From: Bryobacterales bacterium
GTDB taxonomy: Bacteria; Acidobacteriota; Terriglobia; Bryobacterales; Bryobacteraceae
Assembly (NCBI GenBank): GCA_003162425.1
Contig: PMOK01000074.1
Span: 11,705 to 50,806, forward strand
Length of the DNA: 39,102 nt
Direction: 5' to 3'
A program made the position numbers and the translations under genes. Under the pieces are notes generated by a model, which saw only the letters and a program-made list of their open reading frames with translations, was not told the origin of the DNA and ran no database searches. Position 1 is the first letter of the stretch. Each line of letters starts with the position of its first letter. Positions 23,795-32,363 of the stretch are shown one piece after another.

Positions 23795-24967
23795 ATGAAG
23801 CTCGCCCAGCGGATGAGCCGCATCGGCGTTGAGGGCGCCTTCAAAGTGCTGGCGCGTGCCCGCGCGCTCGAAGCCCAAGGCCGCGACATCATCCATCTGG
23901 AGATCGGCGAGCCGGATTTCGACACACCGGCGCACATCGTGGAAGCTGCGAAGCGGGCGCTCGACGAGGGCTTTACACGTTACGCCCCCACGCCAGGATT
24001 ACCGGAGCTGCGCCAGGCCATCGCGTCGCACACATCCCACACGCGCGGCATTCGCGTTGGGCCGGAGCACGTCTCCGTGGTCCCGGGCGGCAAGCCCATG
24101 ATCTTTTTTCCCATGCTCGCCTTGATCGAGCCTGGCGACGAGGTGATCTATCCCGATCCCGGGTTCCCAATTTACGAGTCGATGATCAAGTTCCTGGGCG
24201 CAACGCCGGTGCCCATTCCGCTGGTGGAGGAGCGCGGGTTTTCGTTCGACTTGAATCTGCTGCGCGACAAGCTCTCCGCGAAAACCAAGATGCTGATTCT
24301 CAATTCGCCCCACAACCCCACTGGCGGCGTTATTCCGGCGGCCGACATCCGCGCTATCGCCGAAATGGTTCGCGATCGCGATCTGATGGTCTTGTCAGAC
24401 GAGATCTACTCGCAGATTTATTTCGACCAGCCTCCGCTTTCCATCGCCGCTATTCCCGGCATGCTCGAAAAAACCATCATCCTGGATGGATTTTCCAAAA
24501 CTTACGCGATGACCGGCTGGCGCATGGGCTACGGTGTGATGCCGGAGTGGATGGTAGAAGCGGTAACCAAGCTGATGGTGAATTCGAACTCATGCACGGC
24601 CACTTTCACACAGCGGGCGGGAATCGCTGCGCTCACTTGTCCCCAGGACGGCACGGCCAAAATGGTGGCGGAGTTCCGCCGGCGCCGCGATGCGTTCTGC
24701 GCAGGATTGAATTCGTTGCCCGGATTCCGGTGCAGTATCCCCGGCGGGGCGTTCTATGCGTTCCCCAATATTACCGGCACGGGATGGAGCTCGGAGGCGC
24801 TAGCCGACGCACTGCTCGAGAAAGCAGGTGTTGCGTGTTTGAGTGGGACGTCATTCGGGCGGTTCGGGGAAGGCTATCTGCGGTTCAGTGTCGCGAATTC
24901 GTGTGAGAAGTTGATGGAGGCAATCGAGAGGATCAAAAACTTTCTAGCCACGGATACACACGGATAA
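23795..24967 (+). CDS. Class I/II PLP-dependent aminotransferase (AspC-like)
   Basis: 390 residues from the ATG at 23795. The frame extends to 23708, but the extra 29 codons are translated palindrome and are rejected. Fold-type I features: N174 (SPHNPTG), D202 and Y205 (SDEIYSQIYF) for the cofactor, the Schiff-base lysine K235 (GFSKTYAMTGWRMGY), and YLRFSVANS with the substrate-binding arginine. The closest class is aspartate/alanine-type aminotransferases. The last six residues (ATDTHG) and the stop are encoded by the palindromic repeat that starts at 24946, so the natural C-terminus was replaced or extended by the repeat. Confidence 0.92.
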   Translation: MKLAQRMSRIGVEGAFKVLARARALEAQGRDIIHLEIGEPDFDTPAHIVEAAKRALDEGFTRYAPTPGLPELRQAIASHTSHTRGIRVGPEHVSVVPGGKPMIFFPMLALIEPGDEVIYPDPGFPIYESMIKFLGATPVPIPLVEERGFSFDLNLLRDKLSAKTKMLILNSPHNPTGGVIPAADIRAIAEMVRDRDLMVLSDEIYSQIYFDQPPLSIAAIPGMLEKTIILDGFSKTYAMTGWRMGYGVMPEWMVEAVTKLMVNSNSCTATFTQRAGIAALTCPQDGTAKMVAEFRRRRDAFCAGLNSLPGFRCSIPGGAFYAFPNITGTGWSSEALADALLEKAGVACLSGTSFGRFGEGYLRFSVANSCEKLMEAIERIKNFLATDTHG

Positions 24968-25009
24968 GACAAAATCCTAATCCGTGTGCATCCGTGTTTA
25001 TCCGTGGCT
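24946..25009. repeat. AGCCACGGATA-type inverted repeat, copy 2
   Basis: AGCCACGGATACACACGGAT at the left and its inverse (ATCCGTGTTTATCCGTGGCT) at the right enclose a short loop. It is the same family as 18366-18438. It contains the stop codon of the aminotransferase gene. Confidence 0.85.
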
Positions 25010-25030
25010 CTTAAATCAGCGCACCAAATG

Positions 25031-25264
25031 TCAGGCGACGTGCTGCGCCCGGTGACGGCTAACAATCCCGTTCATCTGGTCTTTCAAACGAAGTTTCAAT
25101 TTCTTCAGCCGATGCTCTTCTAACTCCTCTTCGGGAGTGAGTCGCGGCTTGGCTTCCAGGGCCTCAAGCTGCGTATGATATTGCGCGTGCTGCTCGGCCA
25201 AATGCCGGAACTCATCGTCCGTCTTCATCAGGTGCGCTTTGAGTTCATCCTGCGTGTTCTCCAT
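25031..25264 (-). CDS. YdcH-like (DUF465) small helical protein
   Basis: 77 residues, nearly all charged helix. The ending LKKLKLRLKDQMNGIVSRH matches the DUF465/YdcH signature (short helical hairpin with a conserved L-K-K-x-K-L-x-L-K-D string). AAAGGAG lies 10 bases before the ATG. Function of the family is unknown; it is probably a cytoplasmic coiled-coil dimer. The gene stands alone, downstream of the glycosyltransferase fusion on the same strand with ~140 bases between that contain a hairpin (GGGGGTC/GGCCCCC, 25373-25394). Confidence 0.75.
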   Translation of the reverse strand: MENTQDELKAHLMKTDDEFRHLAEQHAQYHTQLEALEAKPRLTPEEELEEHRLKKLKLRLKDQMNGIVSRHRAQHVA

Positions 25265-25407
25265 CAGGGTCTTGTCTCCTTTGTGAGGTAACCATCTTGA
25301 GTAACCACGCCGAGTTGGTAGGAACGGCTTGCTCGGTGGGATAGATTGTCAGTTCTAACATTCTTCTGGCCGGGGGTCACCGACGGCCCCCTTCATTTGT
25401 GACAGTA

Positions 25408-27450
25408 TCATGAAAAAACCCTCATGACAATCCCCGCCTCGGATGGGTTCTCGTAGTACCCTGGCCTGGAACCCACAGCTTCGAATCCTAACCGTTCATA
25501 GAGCTGTCGCGCGCCGGTGTTCGATTCCCGTACTTCCAGGAAGTGAGCACCCGGCCAACGCGTCATCTCGGCACGCAGAAGTTCGGTTGCGATGCGAAGC
25601 CGGCGAAGGTCGGGACGGACGGCCACATTCAGGATTTCCCGTTCCAGATCGCCGACTGTTCGCGATACCACGAAGCCGGCGATCTGGCCATCCAGCGTGG
25701 CCACTTGGCAATCGAAAGTGAGATAGTCTGGCGTTTGCCACTGGGAAGCCTCAGGCGCAGTTGCCTGGATGGCTGTGATCTGATCGAGATCGTTCGCTTC
25801 AGCCTGACGAATTTTGATCCGCGCCGGCAGTAACTCGCGGATTAACGCGCGCTGCCTTTCGCCCACGGTTCTCCAATCGAAATTGCGCTCCACGTGGGCG
25901 CGCCCTGCTGCGGAAATGCGCACCCGCAGATCCCGATCTCCTAGCAAAGTCTCGATCGCTTGCGCGAAGTCCTGCGGCGTATCGGCGATCCACACGTTGA
26001 CGCCGTGCTGGAGCCCCAATCCGGCGCATCCAGAAGACGTGGACACCACGGCGCGATCCATGGCCATCGCCTCCAGCACTTTCAGATTCGTGCCTGCGGA
26101 GACCAGGGTAGGAACGATGGCGATATTGGTCTCGACATAGAGCGGCCGAACGTCGGCCACGAAATCGAGCAACCGGACGCGGTCGCCGGTGGGGATCGAC
26201 GACAATCCCGTATGCTCGCGCCAGTAAATCAACGGATCGGGCCCGGCCACCACCGTCAGTTGAATCTCAGGCAAACGTTCGCGGAGTGCCGGCCAAACCT
26301 GTTCGATGAAAAAGCGGTACGCGACGATGTTGGGGAAGTGGCGGAACGAGCCGACAAACAGCAAGCGTTGCCAGGGCCGCTCGATCTCGGGCGTGAAGCG
26401 CGCCAGATCCACACCATTTGGGATCACCACCACTTGCGGCCGACCGAGCAGCGCACGATCTTGTTCCGACATAACCACCACGCGGCGGTAATGCCCGATC
26501 CATTTCTTTTCAAATCGCCGCCAGCGCCAATAATCCCACCATCCCCGGCGTGTTTTTTCCCAGACCTGCCGGTATAACTCAAACGTGATGTCGTGCTCCA
26601 CCAGCACGTCGCCCGCATACGGCGCGAGCATTGTGTATTCCACCTGCACGGCTTCGATCTTGTACTCGCTCCGGATTCGATCGAGCGCGGCGAGCATGGT
26701 ACGAGATCGGAACTCTTGCACTTCAGGCGGCAGCAGTGTGGACCAGCGCGGCTCGCGATAACGCGATTTTCCAACCAGAATCACCCGCGCACAATGCTCG
26801 AGAACCGGTCTGAAGTCGGCATCGGTTTCGCGATCGCGAAAGGCGAACAGGAAAATGTCGGACTCCTCCGCCATCTCGTGCAGCAAATTGAAGATTCGGA
26901 CCGCGCCGCCATGCGACAGCGGGTATGGGAAATAGGGGCTTAGGACCGCGATGCGCCGCCGGCGTGCGGCAAGCGGCCGTCCTGCGATTTCTTGGACGTG
27001 CGTAGGATAAACCGAGCGGTCCTTTTTCCACGGCACTAACCACTTCGGACGCAGAAAAATACGGTCCAGTGGAACACCTTTGAGAAACAGCCAGGACGCG
27101 ATAGCGGTACTAGGGCGCAGATGGTGCCGCTCCAGGCGCTGGTTGTAGGCCAGGATCTTGGTGGGCGCGAGCAGAAACGCCGCGCGCCGCAGTCCACCAT
27201 AGCGCGAATCCTGGGTGAACAACACCGGCGCAAGGCCGATGCGATAACCGCGGAACCGCTTCCGAAGCTGCCAGTAGCTGGAAAACTCATCCACTGTTAC
27301 CAGGAAGTGGCGGCGCTGCGGCTCCAATTGCCGGATCTCTTCGTGCATCCGGCGAACCAGCTCCGGGTCGCCCGAGGCGAAAGAAACGACGATCGCCTCC
27401 GGGTCCTTGCCGAGCATCCGGAAGATGAACTGCTTGAGCGCTGGCCTCAA
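25408..27450 (-). CDS. Glycosyltransferase (GT4-like) fused to a GNAT acetyltransferase
   Basis: 680 residues. Residues about 1-165 are not recognised. About 170-530 is a GT-B glycosyltransferase: RIAVLSPYFPYPLSHGGAVR, VVVIPNGVDLARFTPE, LLFVGSFRHFPNI, and the sugar-nucleotide site SAGTNLKVLEAMAM. Residues 545-680 form a RimI-like GNAT domain (IKIRQAEANDLDQITAIQ ... YERLGFEAVGSRPGYYEN). In its acetyl-CoA loop the usual Q/R-x-x-G-x-G/A reads RRLRIA, with arginine in place of the key glycine, so activity is uncertain. The TTG start overlaps the stop of the upstream TPR gene (TTGA); ATG at 27417 is an alternative. It may glycosylate and acetylate a cell-surface polymer, or link two unrelated activities. 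Confidence 0.82.
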   Translation of the reverse strand: MRPALKQFIFRMLGKDPEAIVVSFASGDPELVRRMHEEIRQLEPQRRHFLVTVDEFSSYWQLRKRFRGYRIGLAPVLFTQDSRYGGLRRAAFLLAPTKILAYNQRLERHHLRPSTAIASWLFLKGVPLDRIFLRPKWLVPWKKDRSVYPTHVQEIAGRPLAARRRRIAVLSPYFPYPLSHGGAVRIFNLLHEMAEESDIFLFAFRDRETDADFRPVLEHCARVILVGKSRYREPRWSTLLPPEVQEFRSRTMLAALDRIRSEYKIEAVQVEYTMLAPYAGDVLVEHDITFELYRQVWEKTRRGWWDYWRWRRFEKKWIGHYRRVVVMSEQDRALLGRPQVVVIPNGVDLARFTPEIERPWQRLLFVGSFRHFPNIVAYRFFIEQVWPALRERLPEIQLTVVAGPDPLIYWREHTGLSSIPTGDRVRLLDFVADVRPLYVETNIAIVPTLVSAGTNLKVLEAMAMDRAVVSTSSGCAGLGLQHGVNVWIADTPQDFAQAIETLLGDRDLRVRISAAGRAHVERNFDWRTVGERQRALIRELLPARIKIRQAEANDLDQITAIQATAPEASQWQTPDYLTFDCQVATLDGQIAGFVVSRTVGDLEREILNVAVRPDLRRLRIATELLRAEMTRWPGAHFLEVRESNTGARQLYERLGFEAVGSRPGYYENPSEAGIVMRVFS

Positions 27451-29126
27451 CGGAATTCGATAGTGGTGGCGACACCCGCCGTTTTGAGTTTGGCGTTCGG
27501 CTTGGCCTTGTATTGAACCGATACCTTACGCGAGGACTTTTGTATGCCGCAGGCCAGCGCTTTTTCACCGCCGCCCGCGATCACGATCTGGGAAGGGTCG
27601 CCCACCAGAAGTTGGATCGTTTTCCCATCGGCAGTCTGAATTACGAGCTTGGCCTGTTTCCCCAGGCAATCCAGGCGCGCGAGCATGCCTTCGACAGTTG
27701 CGTCGCCGCCCTGCATCGCCTCATACCAACCTTCGGGCTTGGGAAGCGCCTTTCCCTCGGGGTTGAGTCTCTTGCCGGCCGCCTCTTCGGCCGCATGAAT
27801 CGCGGCATCGCTTTGCGCTTTCACGCGCTGTCGGTCCTGCTCGCGCTCATCGGCGATTCGCTTTTTCTCGGCAGCTTCAAAATCGGCGCGCTCCTGTTCG
27901 GCTTGTAGACGCACTTGATGAATGCGGGCGCGTTCTTCGTCGTTAGCAGCCGCGCGCTCGGCGCCGGCCCAGGCTTTCTGCGCGGCCGGGTAATCCTTGG
28001 CGGCTGTCTCGGTTTTTGCGAGCAATTGCCAATAGTCGATGTTGCGCGCATCCAGATTGGCTGCTTTCTTCAGCAGTTCGGCTTTCTGCGTGAGATCCTC
28101 CTGCCGCTCCGCCATACGCAGGTACGGCTCCGCCCAATTCGGATTCAGCTCGCTCGATCTCTTCAAATCCTTAACGGCCTTGGCGGCATCGGGCTCCAAG
28201 CGTCCCAGCTCCAGCCAGGCTCGCGCACTCTCGCTCTTGGATTCGATGGCGCTCTGGAACAGGCTGCGCGCTTGGTTTTCTTTGTGCTCTTTGATTGCGA
28301 TCAATCCCAGACCCTCGGCTGCGCGAGCTCCTTGCATAGAAGTGTACGCTGCTTCAGCCTGCTTCGATCCGGCCGCGAGCAAAAGATCCGCGACGGCGAT
28401 CTTCCCGTCGTCTGCATCGAGCTGCATTCCTTTGAAATCGCGGACCGTGCTCAACGCGCGGCCGGACACCGAAGTGGTCGCGAAATTCCCGCTCTTCAGA
28501 TAAGCGTCCGCCTGGTCGTTGATCTGCTTGGCGGTTTTTTCGAAAGCATTGTGGCACGCCGCCTCGAAATCGCCGCTGTGCTCGAGGTTTGAAACCATCA
28601 CGCGGCTGCGCCCGGCATAGTTAGGATCGGTGGTCACCAATTGCATCAATGCCCAGCCATGCGAACGCTCCGCTTCCGGGACCGGCGCACCTAAGGTGAC
28701 GCGCGTGCCGTTCACTTCGAGCGTCGAAACCAGCTCGACGAGACCCGTTTCAATGGCCTGTGGAAGCTGTGTTGTGTTTTCGTACAGAAGAATGCGAGCT
28801 AGCTCCTTCACGCTCTCGCGCGGGAAGGCGCCGGATTCGGAGATCGCTAACATCCGTCCATCGCGGCCCAAAGCCAAGTTCGGCTGTGCTGGGGGTGTCC
28901 TCTTAAAAATCAGCACACGCACCGGCCAAACCATTTTCATTTCCTCTTTGCCGGTAATGATGCGGAGCGTTTCGCGAAACTGCTCGAGGTACATTAATGT
29001 CTCGCGCGCCGGCTTTTCGCCAGCGCTAGAGAACACTTCAAACGGCCCAGATTTCAGCCCAATCCAGTGGTCATCGGCGCGTAGTAGAACCGCAAGGAAA
29101 AGAAACAGGAACGCGCGGGAAACCAC
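27447..29126 (-). CDS. Secreted TPR protein with DUF1570-like N-terminus
   Basis: 559 residues from a GTG at 29126, preferred because a compact signal peptide follows (VSRAFLFLFLAVLLRAD). An ATG at 29177 is in frame, but its extra 17 codons are largely translated TTCTTCGG tandem repeat. Residues about 20-180 resemble the DUF1570/peptidase-MA-like region of acidobacterial TPR proteins (WIGLKSGPFEVFSSAGEKPA, AIETGLVELVSTLEVNG) without an HEXXH motif. TPR units follow, then a charged coiled coil (EQERADFEAAEKKRIADERE) and a C-terminal beta domain (LVIQTADGKTIQLLVGDPSQ). The gene is coupled to the glycosyltransferase fusion by a 4-base overlap. Function unknown. Confidence 0.8.
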   Translation of the reverse strand: MVSRAFLFLFLAVLLRADDHWIGLKSGPFEVFSSAGEKPARETLMYLEQFRETLRIITGKEEMKMVWPVRVLIFKRTPPAQPNLALGRDGRMLAISESGAFPRESVKELARILLYENTTQLPQAIETGLVELVSTLEVNGTRVTLGAPVPEAERSHGWALMQLVTTDPNYAGRSRVMVSNLEHSGDFEAACHNAFEKTAKQINDQADAYLKSGNFATTSVSGRALSTVRDFKGMQLDADDGKIAVADLLLAAGSKQAEAAYTSMQGARAAEGLGLIAIKEHKENQARSLFQSAIESKSESARAWLELGRLEPDAAKAVKDLKRSSELNPNWAEPYLRMAERQEDLTQKAELLKKAANLDARNIDYWQLLAKTETAAKDYPAAQKAWAGAERAAANDEERARIHQVRLQAEQERADFEAAEKKRIADEREQDRQRVKAQSDAAIHAAEEAAGKRLNPEGKALPKPEGWYEAMQGGDATVEGMLARLDCLGKQAKLVIQTADGKTIQLLVGDPSQIVIAGGGEKALACGIQKSSRKVSVQYKAKPNAKLKTAGVATTIEFR

Positions 29127-29146
29127 GATTGTATGGTAACGAAAAC

Positions 29147-29212
29147 CGTTCTTCGGTTGTTCGGTTCTCCGGTTCATCGGTTCTTCGGTTCTTCGGTTCT
29201 TCGGTTCTCCGA
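29147..29212. repeat. Tandem 8-bp CGGTTCTT repeat
   Basis: About eight imperfect copies of an 8-base unit (CGGTTCTT, variants CGGTTGTT, CGGTTCTC, CGGTTCAT) run in succession. They cover the region just before the TPR gene start. Related ACCGAATA/ACCGAAGA units recur at 29399-29418. The remaining ~190 bases between them show no gene. Confidence 0.75.
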
Positions 29213-29418
29213 TTGCGAACCTCAGGGCGTTTGGGATGCTGCGACTCTCTGCCTACAACGCTGGCGTCATATGGCTGGCGCGAGGCGCATTTTTCCCGGG
29301 ACCCGAAGATAACCTCAAGCGGCATCAACGAACCATTCAAACTTGAACACCGCCGGCTGATCTCAATGATTGGTGGGTTAGCGAACCGATGAACTGAATA
29401 ACCGAATAACCGAAGAAC

Positions 29419-29448
29419 GGGAATCAGCGCGCAGGCGCGCTAATTCCC
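29419..29448. repeat. Hairpin spanning a stop codon
   Basis: GGGAATCAGCGCG and CGCGCTAATTCCC form 13-bp arms with one mismatch and a 4-base loop. The TAG stop of the minus-strand gene (29440-29442) lies in the arm. No T-run follows, so factor-independent termination is uncertain. Confidence 0.6.
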
Positions 29449-30882
29449 TATGAGTATATGCTGCGTCGTAGTGACGCCTACCGAATTGGTGATCGCGATG
29501 TCGGTGCTTATGATTTGCGTCACATCGCCGGTTACCGTGAATTTTGCCAGCAAAGCAAACGCGCCGCCAGTGGTGGTTGAGTTGAAGTATGCCTGGAAAT
29601 CGGAAGTCGCATCCACCCGGATGACGCCCGGCTGCATGGTAGCCCCGCTCTTGTCGAAGAACGTGAAGGCGAGCTGCGACGCCGAGTAGGTATTGTCGGA
29701 CGCCACGATGCTGATATCCACCTCACCACCCACAGGAACCCCCGCTGGTTCCCCGTTAACGATGACTCCGCCCAAAAGCCGGATGCTGGTTGCGCTTGCA
29801 AAGCTCACGGGTGCAGGGGCAATGGTCAAGCTGGCCTGCGCGGCTGGGGTTGCGTTTCCATTCAGAGTCAGGGTGAACGTAATGGTTCCGGCCGTGGCTC
29901 CGGTCTGGAACGCAAGATCGGATTGGCCACCGTCGAACATGGCTGTTGTGTCGCCCGGAGAAATTGTCACGGTGGCCTGGCGCAAGGGGCCCGAAAGAAA
30001 CTGTATCGCCGGGTCATCCGAAACACCTTGCACGCTGGATTGAAACGTCATGGTGAGAGTTCCCGTGCCGCTCACTTGCGACGCCGCCGCGAGAGGGATC
30101 GAGACGTTGTTCTGTTGCACGCTCTGTCCCACCGAGGAGCCGAACACGATGGATGCGCCCGGCAGCGGCGGGCTTAGCCCCTGGCCGGTGAGCACAAATG
30201 TCCGCTGGTCCACTGCGAGCGTGCCTTGGAAAGCCTGGCCGGAGGTGGGCAGGAACTCCACCTGGAAAGAAACTGTTTGGCCCGGCGCTATGGAAATGGG
30301 CGCTGATCTCCCAATTGGTCCCTTGAATCCGTTACCTGTCACCAAGAGGGTTCCCACCGAGACCGCCACGCTGCCGGGATTCGACAGGTTGAACGTCAGC
30401 AGCTTTGTCGTTCCAGAAGCGAGCGAGCCGAAATCGATTATGGCGCCGGCCGCCAGCGGGATGTTGCTGCCGGCTAGCGTCAACACCGCCGCCTGGGCTC
30501 CGCTTCCGTCCAGGATAATCTGGATGGTGTTGACCTGCAGAAATGCGCTGTAAGAAGCAACATCGGTGGGACTGAAGGCGACATCGAACTCTACTTCCGA
30601 AACAGCCGATCCCGTGTAGGGTGCAATTATGTAGGGCAGGGAGGGTACGTTCGAGAACGAGAATCCGCTTCCAGCCAGAGCCAGGGTGGTGAGCGTAGCT
30701 GGTCCGGTCCCGATATTGCGCACCCGGAATCGCGTTGTGAGGGAGTCGCCGGGACTTGCGGCGCCCACGTTGAAAACTGAGCCGACCGCGGTCTCGTTGG
30801 CGCCGTCAAACGAATAGACCTGGAGTTGTGCTAACGCCGACAGTGGCCCGAGCGCAGCGAACAGGAGCACGCGGGCGATCAT
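29440..30882 (-). CDS. Secreted choice-of-anchor-D-like Ig-fold protein
   Basis: 480 residues. The signal peptide ends about ALA-Q19. Repeated beta-sandwich units follow with the choice-of-anchor D/ASH-like signature (TTRFRVRNIGTGPATLTTLA, then VEFDVAFSPTDVASYSAFLQ; second unit LLTFNLSNPGSVAVSVGTL and VEFLPTSGQAFQGTL). The C-terminal half is further Ig-like repeats (TLTLNGNATPAAQASLTI). It is the third gene of a three-gene operon with an ATGA overlap to the upstream gene. An extracellular structural or adhesive role is likely; no enzyme motif is visible. Confidence 0.82.
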   Translation of the reverse strand: MIARVLLFAALGPLSALAQLQVYSFDGANETAVGSVFNVGAASPGDSLTTRFRVRNIGTGPATLTTLALAGSGFSFSNVPSLPYIIAPYTGSAVSEVEFDVAFSPTDVASYSAFLQVNTIQIILDGSGAQAAVLTLAGSNIPLAAGAIIDFGSLASGTTKLLTFNLSNPGSVAVSVGTLLVTGNGFKGPIGRSAPISIAPGQTVSFQVEFLPTSGQAFQGTLAVDQRTFVLTGQGLSPPLPGASIVFGSSVGQSVQQNNVSIPLAAASQVSGTGTLTMTFQSSVQGVSDDPAIQFLSGPLRQATVTISPGDTTAMFDGGQSDLAFQTGATAGTITFTLTLNGNATPAAQASLTIAPAPVSFASATSIRLLGGVIVNGEPAGVPVGGEVDISIVASDNTYSASQLAFTFFDKSGATMQPGVIRVDATSDFQAYFNSTTTGGAFALLAKFTVTGDVTQIISTDIAITNSVGVTTTQHILIGN

Positions 30883-31646
30883 TGCCGCACCTCCGGCAGA
30901 ATGTAATACGCTTGATGACCGTTCTGGACGTTGACGACGGACAGCCGGCCAGTGGCGAGATCAGTGACTTGTATCCAACCGTTCCCCATCTGGGCGAACG
31001 CGACACTCTCGGGCAGGTGCGCGTCGATAAGTTTCTCGGAGCCGTCTTGACTGCGCACCACTACGCCTTTCGCGTCGCGATAAACCACACTGCCCGCGAG
31101 CATCGATACAGGAAGGGTCACACCCGGCAGAGCCATTCGGGAAACCGTGGCGCCGGTTGCTAATTCCACGCCATATTCCCACAGACCGTCTTCGCGCTGG
31201 ACAATCATCGCCGCCCGCGTGGCGCTCACAGAGGCGATTGCCCGCGGGGCCTGGACCACCATGGGACCAGCCGGTCGAAAAGTGTGCCCGTCCCACACGA
31301 GTAGCGTCTTGGATTGCTCGAAGTACGCGAGCGCCGGAGATCCGTCGGCTGCGAAGCCGAATAACGCGGGTCCATTGGGAGCAACCACGCTCGCGACCCC
31401 GCGTCCCTGCTGATTAACCACAATGAGTGCGGAGTCTGACTTCAGTAATCCAAACGAGCCCGAATACGCGGCAGAAATAATTCCGCTCGACACCGCGACG
31501 CCGACCACGAAGTTGCCGGCCAAGCCACTCACGATTCGTATTTGACCGTGGTCGTCCTGGATGAACCCTACTTGCGGGGGAGCGAGTGAGCGCTGCGCCC
31601 AGGCAGCCGTTGTTACCAATGTCAGAAACGCCAATATGCCTTTCAT
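30879..31646 (-). CDS. Secreted beta-propeller-like protein of unknown function
   Basis: 255 residues from the ATG at 31646, which shares one base with the stop of the upstream gene (TGATG); the frame extends further upstream, but only as antisense of that gene. The signal peptide is MKGILAFLTLVTTAAWAQ. The rest shows short repeated beta segments of the kind found in propellers (SALIVVNQQGRGVASVVAPN, LLVWDGHTFRPAG, GLWEYGVELATG, GWIQVTDLATGRLSVVNVQN). No domain family is recognised. It is the middle gene of the three-gene operon and probably acts with its two exported neighbours. Confidence 0.75.
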   Translation of the reverse strand: MKGILAFLTLVTTAAWAQRSLAPPQVGFIQDDHGQIRIVSGLAGNFVVGVAVSSGIISAAYSGSFGLLKSDSALIVVNQQGRGVASVVAPNGPALFGFAADGSPALAYFEQSKTLLVWDGHTFRPAGPMVVQAPRAIASVSATRAAMIVQREDGLWEYGVELATGATVSRMALPGVTLPVSMLAGSVVYRDAKGVVVRSQDGSEKLIDAHLPESVAFAQMGNGWIQVTDLATGRLSVVNVQNGHQAYYILPEVRQ

Positions 31647-32260
31647 CACGGATGTCCTATGGTGATACTGGGGCTGCCGATCATAATGCCGGTGCTGGAT
31701 GTGGTTGAGCCGGTCGGGGAAGTGCTGTGCGACCCCGCTAACAGAAAACCAGCAGCCGCCCCTCCGCCCACGCCGACCGCGATCAGAATCCATTTCATGC
31801 GGCTTTTGTGGGAAGCTGAAAATGTTCCCTCGCCTCCTGCCTTGGCCGCCACCGAGTCGCTCAGATATTGCGTGCTGATTAGCCCCGCGCGCGCTTGATC
31901 CTTTACCGCCGTGATGCGAATCTCCACCGGCCCCGCTGTTTTGTTCCACTGCATTCCCCACACCGTGGCTCGCCCATCCGCGCCAGTGGTAATCACTTCG
32001 GTCCGAAGCCCGGAACTGAACACGCCGCCGGCGCCGTCCTCAGGCAGGCGGAAGCTGACGGCGGCGTTGGCCACTGGTTTTCCGGTCTCGTCAGTAACAA
32101 GCACGGTCAGGCCGCGCGTGGCACGGGTGCCGGTATGATACACCGTGCCTTCCCCCTCAATCACCTTCAATTGCACGATGACAGAAGCGTAGGAAGGAAC
32201 AGTCCACGCGAGGACACAGCAGACAAGACTGCGCCGAGTAATCAGCTCTCGGATTCGCAC
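31646..32260 (-). CDS. Exported Ig-like (Big1/carboxypeptidase-regulatory-like) protein with C-terminal membrane helix
   Basis: 204 residues. A signal peptide (SLVCCVLAWTVPSYAS) is followed by one Ig-like/carboxypeptidase-regulatory domain (GLTVLVTDETGKPVANAAVSFRLPEDGAGG, then TGADGRATVWGMQW). A membrane helix is visible at about 155-178 (MKWILIAVGVGGGAAAGFLL), and the tail is low-complexity Ser/Thr/Gly (STSPTGSTTSSTG). It would anchor in a membrane with the Ig domain outside. First gene of the operon; the next ATG overlaps its stop. It is divergent from the BrnT toxin gene. Confidence 0.75.
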   Translation of the reverse strand: MRIRELITRRSLVCCVLAWTVPSYASVIVQLKVIEGEGTVYHTGTRATRGLTVLVTDETGKPVANAAVSFRLPEDGAGGVFSSGLRTEVITTGADGRATVWGMQWNKTAGPVEIRITAVKDQARAGLISTQYLSDSVAAKAGGEGTFSASHKSRMKWILIAVGVGGGAAAGFLLAGSHSTSPTGSTTSSTGIMIGSPSITIGHP

Positions 32261-32314
32261 GAATATACGTGCCGTGACAGTGGGGATATTCTCAGGCGAT
32301 CCGTGGGGTGCGCT

Positions 32315-32342
32315 TTGGTTTGCGGCGAGCTATAAGTATACT
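32315..32342 (+). promoter_or_regulatory. Possible promoter of the BrnT/BrnA pair
   Basis: TTGGTT (32315-32320) and TATACT (32337-32342) are separated by 16 bases, 21 bases before the toxin GTG. GGAAGGAAAG downstream can act as the Shine-Dalgarno sequence. Confidence 0.4.
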
Positions 32343-32363
32343 GAAGGAAGGAAAGATGCCTGG

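Noticed and set aside
29147..29212. CRISPR-like direct repeats
   Set aside because: The unit is 8 bases in direct tandem without spacers, so it is a simple repeat.
29129..29392. Small open frames between the TPR gene and the choice-of-anchor-D-like gene
   Set aside because: They run through tandem repeat or lack a ribosome site and any similarity; treated as non-coding.
31647..31961. N-terminal extension of the middle operon gene (105 codons)
   Set aside because: It is antisense-like, low in hydrophobic residues and overlaps the upstream Ig-like gene; the TGATG-coupled ATG with signal peptide is far better.
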